From positions 15,920,386-15,984,385 of the forward strand of contig JAJEKV010000003.1 of assembly GCA_021234155.1 (NCBI GenBank): DNA of 64,000 nucleotides, in the 5' to 3' direction. The notes under the pieces are model-generated. The model saw only the letters and a program-made list of their open reading frames with translations. It was not told the origin of the DNA and did no database searches. Made by a program: the position numbers and the translations under genes. This DNA is from Isoetes taiwanensis (lineage: Eukaryota; Streptophyta; Lycopodiopsida; Isoetales; Isoetaceae). This document shows, one piece after another, positions 25,936 through 39,505 of the stretch. Each line of letters begins with the position of its first letter. Within the stretch, counting starts at the first letter, position 1.

Positions 25936-26194
25936 AGCAGCGGCTCTTGGTCTTAAGCTCTTCAGCAATCTGAGGAAACCTGCAAAATGATTACTTGCTG
26001 CACAGGTCATCACAACATCTTAAAAATGCAAAAGAATTTATCAAAATTGGCCTCCTCAATGTCAAAAGACCATATTCTCTAAAAACAAAGTTAGAGCAAG
26101 AAAGGCATACACATTTGCCATCACAAAGTTTGAAATGGCAAAATTAGCCTAAGCACTACCAAATTTAGTGATTTGAAATGCACATGCCATTTCC

Positions 26195-26405
26195 AAATTT
26201 CGTTGTCCACCTCACCATCAAAAGATGCCACATCACTATCACATGTCATCCACCTCACTTACTACACGGTCATCCACCTCATTTCCATCTCATAAAAGTT
26301 TTTGACTAAAAAATATTCTTTTGCCACTTCACCGCCATATCACCATCTCATTTATGCCATGTCATCACCTTTTGTGCCAATCACCTCTCACCTTTGCCAT
26401 CCTCA
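26195..26405. repeat. CATCACC-rich repeat, copy B
   Basis: Counterpart of 3260-3480, with the same word order and scattered single-base differences. Confidence 0.5.
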
Positions 26406-26784
26406 TTAAAATTTGGAACATTTTTATCGTGGAATCATGGAAATTAAGCTCAGATTTTTTGAGACACAATTTGCATTGGCTAAACTTGCGAATTTGGGAC
26501 AAGAAATTTCAAAGGTTCATATCAAGGATTTTGCTCAAAAAAAAAAAATTTGAATGAAACAAGTAGAATAGCATCCGCTTTGACTTGATAACAATATCGT
26601 GGGTTGTAATATATCGTAATTACCAATTGAAACACTATGATATCATCAGAATTTTATAACTTTTTGTCAAAAGAATATCAAGAAAGTAGAAATGAAAGCC
26701 AATCCTCAAGTAAAAGCCCATAATCCTTCTTTTCTCCATCAAAATCAACCCGTTTTCATGCTCTAAACTTTCCCAAAATCTTCG

Positions 26785-27290
26785 ATAGCCAAAGCCCCTT
26801 TTTTCAACCCCTTTTTGGTTGATTCTTGGTAAAATTTCGGCTTAAGTTTGTTTTTAGTGCGGCCTGCTTTTGGCATGGATCAAGGCATTTCGTGACCTTT
26901 AGACCATGATTAGGGTCACAAATCAGCTAAAAGGTGGTTCTTGGCATGATCGTTTTTAGATCCTTCAGAATTGTGGAAATATCCCACGTGCATTTTAGAA
27001 AAGAAAGCCCCTGCATATAAGGCATAATCCAAATTTTACTATTAATAATTGTGGTTGTCCTCCACGCGAGATCTGGCTCAAGTTAACTCACATGCCCTGA
27101 GGCACCACGTGGGCAGAGGAGATTGATGGGGGGAGGACTAGGCCAAGGAGGGGTAGATAAGATATTTTTTGCGCTTTTGGCTATGTTATGGTTTCCAAGA
27201 AATAAATTTTGAAAGTCAAAATGTGGTCCTTTTGCAAAATTTCAAAGTTCGATGGCATATTTTTTTTGTGCTCTTCAAGATGGAAAAATA
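26785..27290 (+). repeat. LTR-like repeat, copy B
   Basis: Counterpart of 3865-4370. The TATA-like box reads 'gcatataagg' near 27013 (copy A 'gtatataagg'), and the G-box 'ccacgtggg' lies near 27106. Confidence 0.55.
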
Positions 27291-27302
27291 AACTTTGGAA
27301 AA

Positions 27303-27490
27303 TGATTGGAATGAGAGGATGCCAGGTCCAAGAGATTGGTATGAGCTGAGGCCATGTCCAAGAGGTCACGGCCATGCCCAAGAGATTGGAATGAGCTGAC
27401 GCCATATCCAAGAGGTTGGAATGAGTTGATGCCATGTCCAAGAGATTGGGCCACCATGTCCAAGAGGTTGGAATGAGTTGGTGCTCATGC
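27303..27490. repeat. ~29 bp minisatellite, copy B
   Basis: Same unit and same number of repeats as 4386-4575, essentially without sequence differences. Confidence 0.75.
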
Positions 27491-28132
27491 CCAGTTGAAT
27501 AGAATGTTTGCTATTCCTGATGTTCGCGGTCTTCTCGACAGTGCCAAGATTGCAAACCGAATAGAAACCGGACGGGTTGGTGCCTCTGGTGGAGGTTAGT
27601 AAACATTTTTTTAAGACTAACCTATACTTTGAGACAAATTAAGTTGATGTTCAACTTGTGGTCTTTGGAGACCTTATCGAGGGAATAAGTTTATTCCCGA
27701 GAAGGGAAGAATTAATTATGCTTTCAAAGGTTGATTAAATATCAACTTTGAAAAGGAGCTTTGATGGTTTCCCTTCAGTTTAATGGCGATCGAGGACCAT
27801 CGTGCTTGAGAAGGGAAGGAATTGATAGCCTTTGAGTAGGGATGTAAATCCTTAAGAAAGATAATCGAGGGACCCATCAATCTTGAGAAGAGAAGAATTG
27901 ATATGATGCTCTGGGAGTGGCCTTGCATCGCAATAGAAAGTCATCCAGTATGTCTAAGCCTTGATATTATCAAAGAGAGAGCTAAAAATAAAACTTGACC
28001 TTTATTAAAAGCAAAAAGGCAAAAAAAAGGGTGTTGTTATCTATAATAGAAGGACAACTCGTGGAACGGATATCTCCGCGCCACCACAACTCGTAAATCG
28101 GCGATCCTTACCTTATTGAAGAACAGATAATT
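27491..28132. other. Non-coding, nothing recognised (copy B)
   Basis: Counterpart of 4576-5221. The 'gagaagggaag' phrases and the purine tract ('gctctgggagtgg', near 27912) are kept. Confidence 0.35.
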
Positions 28133-29424
28133 CAGAATAAACATTGTCACTTGTCGCAGAGCTTCAACTCCCAAATTTCATGACATCTATAGAGAGAAGT
28201 AAATATGTTGACGGACTCCTCACCGGGTTGGGTTTGATAATAATCATCTACGATTTGCAATCTTCTATCACTTTGGGGTTTATTCCGGTGCTTTATCATC
28301 GTTTAAAGACCAGTTGTGCGGATACATGAGTTGGTGATGCAAAAGTAAGAGATATCAGTGGCAGAGAAAAGAAACAGTTATTTATAGTTTGTGAACTCAT
28401 TGCCACTCCATCCATTATTTTTGCGCATTTGAAGCCTACAAATGTAATTATAAATACTTAAATACCTTAATCACATTCTTTTTTCTTATCCATAACAAGA
28501 ACATCTCATTCCAAAGGCCAACTTTCCGTGATTGGATGCATTTCAGTCGAAAAGGTGATGGAAACCTTCAAAAAAAGTAGCTCAAGATGGCCATACAGCT
28601 TATATGCCCAATTCATCAACCAAGGGGTCAATTTATTTAAAATTTTGATCTTGTACTCCCTCGCAGAGGTTCCTTGATTTATGTCGGCATTGCACAAGAT
28701 ACATGTGGCATTGCAAGACATATTCAAATTTCTATCATCTTGCGTAAACAGAGATGCGCCTAATAAATAATCCGTGAGCATAATGTCAAAGAGCATCAAA
28801 GAATAATTTTGGCCCCGTTTTTGGAGAATGAAGCTTTTACAAACATCTATGCAGATCGGATGGGATTACTTCAGTGTCAAGAACCAAGTATATTACGTTG
28901 TTATGCAAAGTATTTCTCCCACTTAAGATGTTTTACAAGGCAAGAAATTTCCACGCCTTTTGCGCCTAATACAAAGAATGGTAGCACTCACCAAAACTCA
29001 GAAATGTCTTCCCAAGGAGCGCGCCATAGTGGATTGGGAGAGGGCCCAAGGAATAGCTTCTTGGCATCTTACTTACGCCAATTTAATAGTTGAGATGCCA
29101 ATTAACATTGTATTTCTACCAATTGCGTGCCCGCGATCCCGCTTTTTCCAAGGTTTGGTCAGAGCCCACTTATTACGCAGTTATATTCTCAAAGGATAAC
29201 TAGGTCGCACATGTTAAAGAAACAATGATACCGAAGGTCCACTATGCTACTTAAGTTGACATTTAACAAAAACTAAAAGAATATATGAGTTTAAGATTAC
29301 TTTCTCATGCATCTACTATCGTAAGTATGCGGATTAGGGAAGTTTGCAGAATTATTACAAAGGGAGTCTTTGCAACATTAGCCATGGTTTGACAAAGGTG
29401 GGCACAATCGCCTCCACAACCAAG
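28133..29424 (+). pseudogene. ABCG7: ABCG7-like ABC half-transporter fragment, copy B
   Basis: Same remnant as in copy A: 'AAELQLPNFMTSIERSKYVDGLL', then 'VRDISGREKK', 'ELIATPSIIFA', 'DGHTA'-region H-loop sequence, 'ENEAFTNIYADRMGLLQ' (shifted membrane-domain exon) and 'TITKTQ/PKERAIVDWERAQG'. The in-frame TGA (28327-28329) and the missing interdomain part are shared with copy A, so these defects predate the duplication. Copy-B-only defects sit mostly where copy A has CAG or CTG: 'atgtcaaagagcatcaaag' replaces 'atgtcagtagcatcagc', destroying the MSVASA motif. The last intron donor reads GT here (29158, 'ttggtcag') but not in copy A. Confidence 0.82.
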
Positions 29425-32215
29425 TCAGCCATTTACAAACAACAAAGAGACCCACCCAATAACCCGATACATTGACCACCTATTCTAGCAAGTTCAATCA
29501 AGGGACAAAAACCACTTGCAAAGCTATGTGATTAACATATTCAAATCTAACTCAAAAAAAGTTTCCATGCATTCTATTACAGAGGTATGAGCAGCTATTA
29601 AATATAAGTGAACTTGTTAAGTGGACACCAAACTTTACCGCCTTCAAATGCAACCACAAAACCTTTTATTTCTCAAATCTCTTGACCTTGTAGACCTAAT
29701 TCAACAAATCTATGCTTAGCGATACCTATGTGCGTAATTGAATCATGAGGTTTTTAAATGTTAAGCCATGGATTGAACAACCCCCAAATCATGCTAAAGT
29801 CTCAAGTAAAGATGCACAAACAACTTCCTCGATCTCAAGCATGCGTAAATAACTGTTGATTAAATACAAGTGAACTACCTTGCACCCAAGTACTCATAAC
29901 ACTTGAAACAATAGTCGAATCTTGCCTCTACAGTGAACATGTAGAAATCAAGAAATGCATCTAAGCAAATGAGCATTTGCAAGCAACAATGCCTAAATCA
30001 TATTTGTTCATTGCAAAGTCAACATATTAGTAAAATGCCCGATTCTTCTTTTAAAACTATTGATCTAACGGTCGCAGAACCAAATTATTCCATTCGCACA
30101 TCGTGATAACGCATTTGATGACGTAATTTAGCTTATCGCCTTATCTCAAAAATACAAGATTCAAGATACATAAATTGCACTTGGAAAGAACCGCCAAAGG
30201 CCATTTGTTTTGTCTCACAAAGTTGATTGACCTTTTTCCTCCAGTACATCTTTGAATACGCCTAGATTTTGCACCAATTCCACAACATATCACGCACGTG
30301 TCACTAAGCAATGTAAAATAATAGCCTTTTTCTCATTCAAAATATGGTTTCCACAAACTCTAGTTCAACTGGCCAAAGATAGTGTCATAAAATCCATGAG
30401 TATTTGGTCCATAGCATCCCCATTTTGAAGCCCAACATAGATCCTCCAAAGAGCAAACTATATAAGCATAGAAAATAAGGCAAAATCTATGAAAGGAAAC
30501 AGGGCGAATGAAGGGTTTGGAAAAGGGTGCACATGTAGTAGCATGGCCATCATGATGCATTGTGTGCAGTTGCTGGGTCTAAATCGAGGCTTTTGTATAA
30601 GATACTCATTCAAAAAGATCTACAATATATCTCCATATAGGAATTAGACGAACCTAGATATGCCATACTGGACAGGATATATAACTCAAGTTTTCCATGA
30701 GATACCAACCTGCAAAGTTGAGAAGCTGTGATAAGAAAAAAGCGTTTTAAGTTCAATTGCAAAGAATGACATGCACATACACTCCAAGGATGTAAGATAA
30801 ACAATATTCTGCAATATCACGATCACGACAAAGATCAGCACAAAGACAAATCTGTGCTACAAAAACAGACCAATGAGTTTAAATAGAAAATTCAGAGCTC
30901 ACATATTAAGGCACGTATCGATACATGCAAGAATAATCTTGTGGCGTATGAGCATTCCCAAATAATAAGCTTGTCACATACTCGCTACTTCCAACGTAAA
31001 GAAATTGGTAAGAGTATATTGCAATAAAGAGAATATGTAGAACATGAGGCCTGGAGCAATTACGTCTTCAAGGACAACACATCGGATTGGTTGCAGCCAC
31101 ATCGGTGAAGCAAAGAACAATGCACAAAAGTGCAATAGCCTAGATAAGAAAAGCTAGGGGATTCATTGGCAACATAGTTGGAAGGAAAAACGCAGATAGT
31201 GCAAGCACAAAGATGATAGCATGCACCATTGCAACCTATTAACACACCTAGCATCTCAATGCGCATTAGTGTAAAATTATTTGCATGGCAAAAAGAGAGG
31301 CCTTGTAAGTGCATTAAGTAATATAGTTAAGCTTTTAAAAGATGCATACCTACACCAAGCACCAAACCATAAAATTACCAACATATAGCAGCCCAATTCC
31401 ACTCATTCTTCAATTGAAACATTACGCAGTGCATGATCTCTCAGAATAATAAATGCAGGATAGAACTCCCAACCTTATGGCAAGCAGCCCAAAGATGGAT
31501 GCATCTACCCATTTCATATTATGCTAGAAGACCTTCATTAGAGAAGAGATGTGGACGCCGATGGGACAACCATAAAAAGGATGTGTCACCAACATGTTTG
31601 AACACACATGAAAATAATACCAATGACATCTACATCTAAGAATGATAGAAAATTAACTAGTTGCACAAATACATAAACTTTATGTGACACTCATACAGAT
31701 GAAAACATAAGAAATTCCTTTTCTAACCGGCATAACTATCCTAAAGTTCTAGCAAATTACCGGGGCAAAATCGCGGGCCACAAACATGCCATGTGCTCCT
31801 TGATGCTCCTTGTCAATGGAAAGAAAAATCTGCTTGAACCACGCTTATGAACGGCGGTTTCCGAACCGAGCTTAACATACAAAACCCGAAATGATGCTCA
31901 TAATATAAAAACCTCGCGGATCCGGGCGGCGGTGGCGTGCAAGAACATGCCAAGGTGCAACACCGATTCGAATCTAAAATGCATTGTAATTTCTTGTGGA
32001 CCTTTCCATGTTCGGGTACGCAAATGCTTACGCACTTCACTTCATAATTTTTCATACCTTGAATCGCTTAATTGAATCGCTTAATGATGAGTAGATTTGT
32101 AGCATTCTCAAAATATTCTACCCAAAAATATATTCTCCCTATGTGCATAGCAAATCAGATTTCAATTGTCTAAATCATCTCTGCAGATCAAAGTAGAAGT
32201 CACATTCGTGCATTT
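29425..32215. other. Non-coding, nothing recognised (copy B)
   Basis: Counterpart of 6509-9297. 30460-31200 is an essentially identical block; outside it, small indels are dense. Near 32010 the two copies differ completely over ~30 bases in a CG/CTG-rich spot. Confidence 0.45.
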
Positions 32216-35200
32216 GTATTTTTGTGTTTTTTGTTTAAGGTCCAAGCTAGACTAGTCTTGTCACTAGAATATCATCTTGCATGCATCTAGCTAGAATATC
32301 ATCTTGTACGCATTCTAGCTAGAATACCCTACCACCCAATAAGGGGCCAAAGTGGAGGACACGATAGGCACAAGTTCTACCACGCCGGGATCATGGCCGA
32401 GAGCAACCCCAAGAATCCAACTCCCAAAGATAAACATACACTGGCCGGGTTTGAACCCGTGACCAAGTGCACATTTATTTTAGGCATTACTAGGCCTATA
32501 CCAACTCACCACACATCCGTTGGGCAAAACTTTAGCCATACATGCACACTTTGTAGGCAGGATACCTCCTAGCCTTAGGATGTCACAGTGTATTTTGTAT
32601 TTTTGTTTAAGGTCCAAGCTAGACTAGTCTTGTCACTAGAATATCATCTTGTATGCATTAGCTAGAATACCCTACCACCGGCCAAGGGCCAAAGTGGAGG
32701 ACACGATAGGCACAAGTTCTACCACGCCGGGATCATGGCCGATAACCCCAAGAATCAACTCCCAAAGATAAACATACACTGGCCGGGTTTGAACCCGTGA
32801 CCAAGTGCACATTTATTTTTGGCATTACTAGGCCTATACCAACTCACCACACATCCGTTGGGCAAAACTTTAGACATACATGCACACTTTGTAGGCAGGA
32901 TACCTCCTAGCCTTAGGATGTCACAGGTATTTTTGTATTTTTGTTTAAGGTCCAAGCTAGACTAGTCTTGTCACTAGAATATCATCTTGTACGCATTAGC
33001 TAGAATACCCTACCACCTGGTCAAGGGGCCAAAGTGGAGGACACGTGATAAGCACAAGTTCTACCACGCCGGGGATCATGGCCAGAAACCCCAAGAACCA
33101 ACTCCCAAAGATAAACATACACCGCCGGGTTTGAACCCGTGACCAAGTGCACATTTATTTTTGGCATTACTAGGCCTATACCAACTCACCACACATCCGT
33201 TGGGCAAAACTTTAGCCATACATGCACACTTTGTAGGCAGGATACCTCCTAGCCTTAGGATGTCACATGTATTTTTGTATTTTTTGTTTAAGGTCCAAGC
33301 TAGACTAGTCTTATCACTAGAATATCATCTTGTACGCATTAGCTAGAATACCCTACCACCGGGCCAAGGGGCCAAAGTGGAGCACACGATAGGCACAAGT
33401 TCTACCACGCCGGGATCATGGCCAGATAACCCCAAGAACCAACTCCCAAAGATAAACATACACTGGCCGGGTTTGAACCCGTGACCAAGTGCACATTTAT
33501 TTTTGGCATTACTAGGCATATACCAACTCACCACACATCCGTTGGGCAAAACTTTAGCCATACATGCACACTTTGTAGGCAGGATACCTCCTAGCCTTAG
33601 GATGTCACAGGTATTTTTGTAATTTTTGTTTAAGGTCCAAGCTAGACTAGTCTTGTCACTAGAATATCATCTTGTACGCACTAGCTAGAATACCCTACCA
33701 CCGGCCAGGGGCCAAAGTGGAGGACACGATAGGCACAAGTTCTACCACGCCGGGGATCATGGCCAGATAACCCCAAAGAACCAACTCCCAAAGATAAACA
33801 TACACTGGCCGGGTTTGAACCCGTGACCAAGTGCACATTTATTTTTGGCATTGGCCTATACCAACTCACCACACATCCGTTGGGCAAAACTTTAGCCATA
33901 CATGCACACTTTGTAGGCAGGATACCTCCTAGCCTTAGGATGTCACAGGTATTTTTGTATTTTTTGTTTAAGGTCCAAGCTAGACTAGTCTTGTCACTAG
34001 AATATCATCTTGTACAGACTAGCTAGAATACCCTACCACCGGTCAAGGGGCCAAAGTGGAGGACACGTATAGGCACAAGTTCTACCACATCGGGGATCAT
34101 GGCCGTATAACCCCAGTAACCAACTCCCAAAGATAAACATACACTGGCCGGGTTTGAACCCGTGACCAAGTGCACATTTATTTTTGGCATTACTAGGCCT
34201 ATACCAACTCACCACACATCCGTTGGGCAAAACTTTAGCCATACATACACACTTTGTAGGCAGGATACCTCCTAGCCTTAGGATGTCACATGTATTTTTG
34301 TATTTTTTGTTTAAGGTCCAAGCTAGACTAGTCTTGTCACTAGAATATCATCTTGTACAGACTAGCTAGAATACCCTACCACCGGTCAAGGGGCCAAAGT
34401 GGAGGACACGTATAGGCACAAGTTCTACCACGCCGGATCATGGTCAGATAACCCCAAGAACAACTCCCAAAGATAAACATACACTGGTCGGGTTTGAACC
34501 CCGCGACCAAGTGCACATTTATTTTGGCATTACTAGGCCTATACCAACTCACCACACATCCGTTGGGCAAAACTTTAGCCATACATGCACACTTTGTAGG
34601 CGTGGATACCTCCTAGCCTTAGGATGTCACAGGTATTTTTGTATTTTTGTTTAAGGTCCAAGCTAGACTAGTCTTGTCACTAGAATATCATCTTGTACAG
34701 CACTAGCTAGAATACCCTACCACCGGCAAGGGGCCAAAGTGGAGGACACGATAGGCACAAGTTCTACCACGTCGGGGATCATGGCCGTATAACCCCAGTA
34801 ACCAACTCCCAAAGATAAACATACACTGGCCGGGTTTGAACCCGTGACTAAGTGCACATTTATTTTTGGCATTACTAGGCCTATACCAACTCACCACACA
34901 TCCGTTGGGCAAAACTTTAGCCATACATGCACACTTTGTAGGCAGGATACCTCCTAGCCTTAGGATGTCACGGTATTTTTGTATTTTTGTTTAAGGTCCA
35001 AGCTAGACTAGTCTTGTCACTAGAATATCATCTTGTACGTACTAGCTAGAATACCCTACCACGGCCAAGGCCAAAGTGGAGGACACGATAGGCACAAGTT
35101 CTACCACGCTGGGATCATGGCCGATAACCCCAAGAACTAACTCCCAAAGATAAACATACACTGGCCGGGTTTGAACCCGTGACCAAGTGCACATTTATTT

Positions 35201-35594
35201 TTGGCATTACTAGGCCTATACCAACTCACCACACATCCGTTGGGCAAAACTTTAGCCATACATGCACACTTTGTAGGCGTGGATACCTCCTAGCCTTAGG
35301 GATGTCACAGTATTTTTGTATTTTTGTTTAAGGTCCAAGCTAGACTAGTCTTGTCACTAGAATATCATCTTGTACGCACTAGCTAGAATACCCTACCACC
35401 CACCTCAAGGGGCCAAAGTGGAGGACACGATAGGCACAAGTTCTACCACGCTTCAATCATGGCCAGATAACCCCCAAAGAACTAACTCCCAAAGATAAAC
35501 ATACACCGGCCGGGTTTGAACCCGCGACCAAGTGCACCTTTATTTTTGGCATTACTAGGCCTATACCAACTCACCACACATCCGCTGGGCAAAA
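32216..35594 (-). repeat. 10-unit ~340 bp tandem array with tRNA-like (SINE) head, copy B
   Basis: Ten units with the B-box core near 32447, 32785, 33126, 33470, 33809, 34149, 34489, 34829, 35168 and 35511 (period 338-344). The architecture is the same as in copy A, including a truncated last unit ending 'gctgggcaaaa'. The tRNA-like segments (minus strand: D-arm-like 'gtgagttggtataggc', T-arm 'cgggttcaaacccg') are the best conserved part of every unit. The stretch between 'atcatcttgt' and 'gctagaatacc' is the most variable. Confidence 0.85.
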
Positions 35595-36099
35595 GACGAT
35601 TGAGAAGGAGAACCCCTCGATCGACGCTATCATCGTAATAATGCCTCGAAATAGAAAAATAAGGAATACAAAGCTTAGGTAACACCTTGGATATACATCG
35701 CAAAGATGCATTCCGGGCTAAAAAGAAAGACTCCCTTTCAAATGGGCATCCGATATAGTTTGATCAAGCTTTCTACAATAAAAACATTATCCGAATGGCA
35801 AGAAGGCGAAGTCCGAAACATCATCTCCAAGATGTAACACGCTAATCAGAATAAAGAAATGATTTTCGGCTAACCTCGCATTAATTGTAGTCGCGGGCGT
35901 ATATGCCGATCGCTACCGCAATCGTTAAGGAGGAAACGACTAAAAAATAGAAGCCCTAAAATCATGCAGAAAAAATTCGCACGATTTTTGGAATGCCGAA
36001 ATTTATTCCGGCTCCCAAAGTCCCTAAGACCTTTAGAAAATAATTAAAAAACAATTCCAAAAACATATTTCACCAGACCGGAAACTTTCAAATTAACAA

Positions 36100-36130
<31 letters not shown>

Positions 36131-37733
36131 GCTTGGTGCATTCAAATTGAGGCGGGCATAGTCATTGCATATACAAGGAATGAAGCCATTTGGGCCGTTT
36201 GTCAAGTCTATGAAAGACCATCTATGCATCCAACAACAACAATTGCAAGACAAACAAAGCACAACAGGACATTATATAATTTGGCGTGCCTGTTAAAGTT
36301 GAAGGAATCCCTTTAGAAAACAATAGTGGCTTCCAAGTACATCCTCTCAATAATTAACCACAAGCACTCGATCAATAATGAGCTTTCTATAGATTTGAAA
36401 GGATTATTACGATGTGCCTGCAAAACTCAGGCTATGGAATTAGGATAATTAGGATTAGATCCTTTAGAAGTTAACTCTAGGTGGATCCAAAGCATGCTGC
36501 CTTTATGAAAGCTAACAATTAGAATGATGGAACCAGAATTGAAAACCCGAGAAAAGGTGCATGCAGGCTGGACATATTTGATAAAGGTGAGGAAGAAATG
36601 AATGAATTTATTGTCAATAGAACATGCATGAAGGCATCGAGTTCATGCATGGTTATTGAAGTTTGGAGCTTGTTAGTTGACGGGCTACATGGAATGAACA
36701 AAAAGAAGTTGCATTACATGCAGAGAAATCAGCACACATACTTTAAAGGGAGTGAGTAAAAATGTGGCTCATCACCATCATGAAGTAAAGATCATTTTCT
36801 CGAGTTAAAACATAGGAACTATTCTTTATGGAAATAAATGGATCCCATCATTGTGTTCTTTTATTGCCTTCTGCCATAGCGTCTGCCCTTTTCAAAGCCG
36901 CCATAGCTTCTAACACAAAGTTTTTGAGATTTTGCACAGTTGAAGTCATTATGAATAAGAATCTGCAAAGCGGGATGAAAGAGGGCAGGATGATCCTTTC
37001 TTTTTCAAATTGAGTCTATGGAAAACGTCAAAATCTTGAAGGAAATATGGTGCCCAAAAGAGTAATCCTGTATTCACATAGCTTGGAGCTTCAAAAAAAG
37101 GGAATGTTCTCTTTCCGAGAAAAAAAAGAATCTTGTACCAAAGCAACTAGACTACAAACGGTCAATGTATTTATATAACAAACACAAAGGCGCTTAGAAT
37201 ACAAGAATGTAGGCTTCAAACCAGACTCAAAGTCCCCTGGAGCTCAAAAGCCCTGGCGACGACCTAGAGGAATCGAATCATTTGGCCTGCACAATCCGCC
37301 CATCCGTTACGCGCTCCATGCCAAAATCGATATGAGAGAACTCCAGGTCCACTTCTAACCGGCATATCCGGCATGTCCACAGCCCGCAGATGCGCTCCTG
37401 CCCACTGCCCGCCAGACTTCACATGTTTTCTAAATTCGAACCTTTGAGACAGAGGAATAAATTCTCAAACAAACCAAGCCAAAATTAGAAAATCTTCCCT
37501 TAAGTCAATTAAGCCCCTCAAACTTGCCTAAATATGCCCTTTTCTATACAATACCATACCGGAATCTTAGTCCTCACCATTGCCAAAATACCCTCTCCCA
37601 ACGCTAAACGGGCAAACTATATAGGATAATACATAAAATCTACTCATATTTAACCCAAATTATATTTAACACGAATGATTAAAAAGAGGTTAGTGTAGAG
37701 GTTAAACACTTTGTGTCCGCAAGAGATAGAAGA
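35595..37733. other. Non-coding 5' flank of TATC, copy B
   Basis: No gene on either strand. 35940-36490 and 37015-37610 match copy A almost base for base. Contains (TTGA)n at 36101-36130. 'ctatataggata' near 37617 lies ~115 bases before the ATG and may be a TATA element. Confidence 0.4.
36101..36130. repeat. (TTGA)n microsatellite, copy B
   Basis: Seven tandem units, same length as at 13130-13159. Confidence 0.9.
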
Positions 37734-39505
37734 ATGGCTGCTGCGATAGGACCGCTGGCCCCTAGCAGCAGCGGCAGAGGCAGCGGCATGTGCTCCTCCT
37801 CCTCCTCCTCTTCCTCCTCCTCTACTTTTTCTTCATATTTGCCCGTGCACATTAAGAGACGAAGCAACTTTAGCGGCCCACTGTGTGCTTCATTTGGTTT
37901 CCTCCCCAGCCGCTGCTTGATTTACAATGTCACAGAAAGAAAGGAAAGAAGTGTTAGCTGCTGTTCTAGGGTAGAGATTGCTGATGAAGTCGTGTCTAGT
38001 GAAAAAGATGGAAGCGAAGCAAGATTGGCCAATGGGGATGTTGATATTATCAATAATGTTATCTCCCAAGAAATGATCGGTAATGCTTTCTGTTTTCCTT
38101 CAGTGATGCACATAGTCATGCTTCTTATATCTAACAAGCAGACATAGTGAATTGAATTATCGATATTGCAGGGATGGATTCACAGCGTGAACAGAAATCT
38201 GTGTTAACTTGGCTCTATCCTGACAAGGAAGAACTTCCAGATGATAAAGAAATGTCCATATTTGATCACTTAGAAGAGTTGCGGCAACGAGTCTTCATAT
38301 CAGTTGTAGCCGTGGGGGTCGCAATTCTTGGGTGTTTTGCTTATTCTAAGACCTTAGTATCTATATTGGAATCTCGCATTTAGTCACGGGGTCAGATTTC
38401 TTCAGCTTTCACCGGGGAATATTTTTACTACGGTTAAGGTAAGTGCGGATGTAGACTTATATTGTTGCCAATTACATTGCCAGTCTAACATCCACAGGAA
38501 TTCACAAAGAGATCAGTTGTTGCATTATTGTCTTGACAGATGCTGTATCTTATGCAGGTATCTGGCTATTGTGGTATACTTATAGGGAGTCCTGTGATTC
38601 TGTATGAAATTATTGCTTTTGTACTTCCTGGTTTGACACGAAATGAGAGAAGATTTCTTGCTCCCATTGTTTTTGGCTCATCAATCCTGTTCTACTCCGG
38701 TCTTTTCTTCTCATATGCAGTGTTGACACCAGCAGCATTGAACTTCTTTGTTGAGTATTCTGAAGGAGTTGTTGAATCTCTCTGGTCAATTGATCGGTAT
38801 TTTGAGTTTATCCTGGTACTCATGTTTGGGACTGGATTATCCTTCCAGGTATCACATCACTATTTAATTTATAGTTCTGTAATTATTTAAATCAAGCTAC
38901 ATATTAGTGGCAAAGTAAGCTTAAGAAATCAAGAGTACAATTATCTCAATGCAAGTAATATGGTTTGTATAAGCTTTATTTTGAAGGCTAACATAGAAAT
39001 GGATATTGTCATTTGAGAGAGAGTATTCGGGAACCCACTGCTCACAGTTGTACAAGTTTCATATAGGCACGAAGAAGCATATAGTAACTTCCTCTTTTCC
39101 TATAGCTGCATCTTACCCAAGCAATTTCTAGATCCTATTGGATTGTGTCCGAATACAGACTCCTTCCCTTGGAGAACAGCTAGGGCTTTTTATCTTCTGA
39201 TTGACATCATTGAAATTCTCAAATACCGGATAATGGTAATGTTTATACATGTCTTGCCTAGTACTTATGTTCTGCATATATAGGTACCTGTTATACAGCT
39301 TATGCTAGGTCAAACAAGGATTGTAACAGGAGATCAGATGCTTTCAATTTGGAGATTTGTTGTACTTGGAGCAGTGATTGCAGCTGCTGTAATCACCCCA
39401 TCAACGGATCCACTGACACAGGTGCTTTTGGCAGGCCCCTTAGTTGGGCTTTACTTGGGGGGAGCTTTGCTTGTGAAATTTCTGCAACCAAAAGATAGTG
39501 ACTGA
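37734..39505 (+). CDS. TATC: Chloroplast TatC (Sec-independent translocase), copy B
   Basis: Multi-spanning core of the thylakoid Tat complex, which with Hcf106 binds twin-arginine signal peptides of folded precursors. Exons 37734-38079, 38172-38438, 38558-38848 and 39284-39505, with GT-AG introns of 92, 119 and 435 bases. The product would be about 375 residues: a Ser-rich transit peptide ([13 protein letters not shown]), then mature TatC with 'HLEELRQR' (about 148-155), '[13 protein letters not shown]'-like TM2 with its conserved Glu (about 221), '[14 protein letters not shown]', '[12 protein letters not shown]', '[18 protein letters not shown]' and C-terminal '[15 protein letters not shown]'. 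The ATG at 37734 opens the transit peptide; an upstream in-frame GTG is not needed. One defect: exon 2 lacks two bases near 38373 ('gaatctcgcattt' versus 'gaatctcctgcattt' in copy A), giving a TAG. With those two bases present all four exons join in frame, so this is probably a consensus error in a working gene. Confidence 0.92.

Larger units (their letters stand above)
3071..26007 (+). repeat. 23 kb tandem duplication, copy A
   Basis: Sequence from 'tcatcacaacatc' at 3071 reappears from 26007, offset 22936, and the two run in parallel to about 26007/49066. Gene order, the 10-unit tandem array and intron positions are all shared. Blocks of near-perfect identity (about 7550-8290, 12960-13500, 14050-14640) alternate with blocks full of small indels. 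Divergence is greatest at 20.3-26 kb. The join to copy B has at most a few bases of microhomology and no transposon. It may be a recent tandem duplication or an uncollapsed haplotype. Confidence 0.93.
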
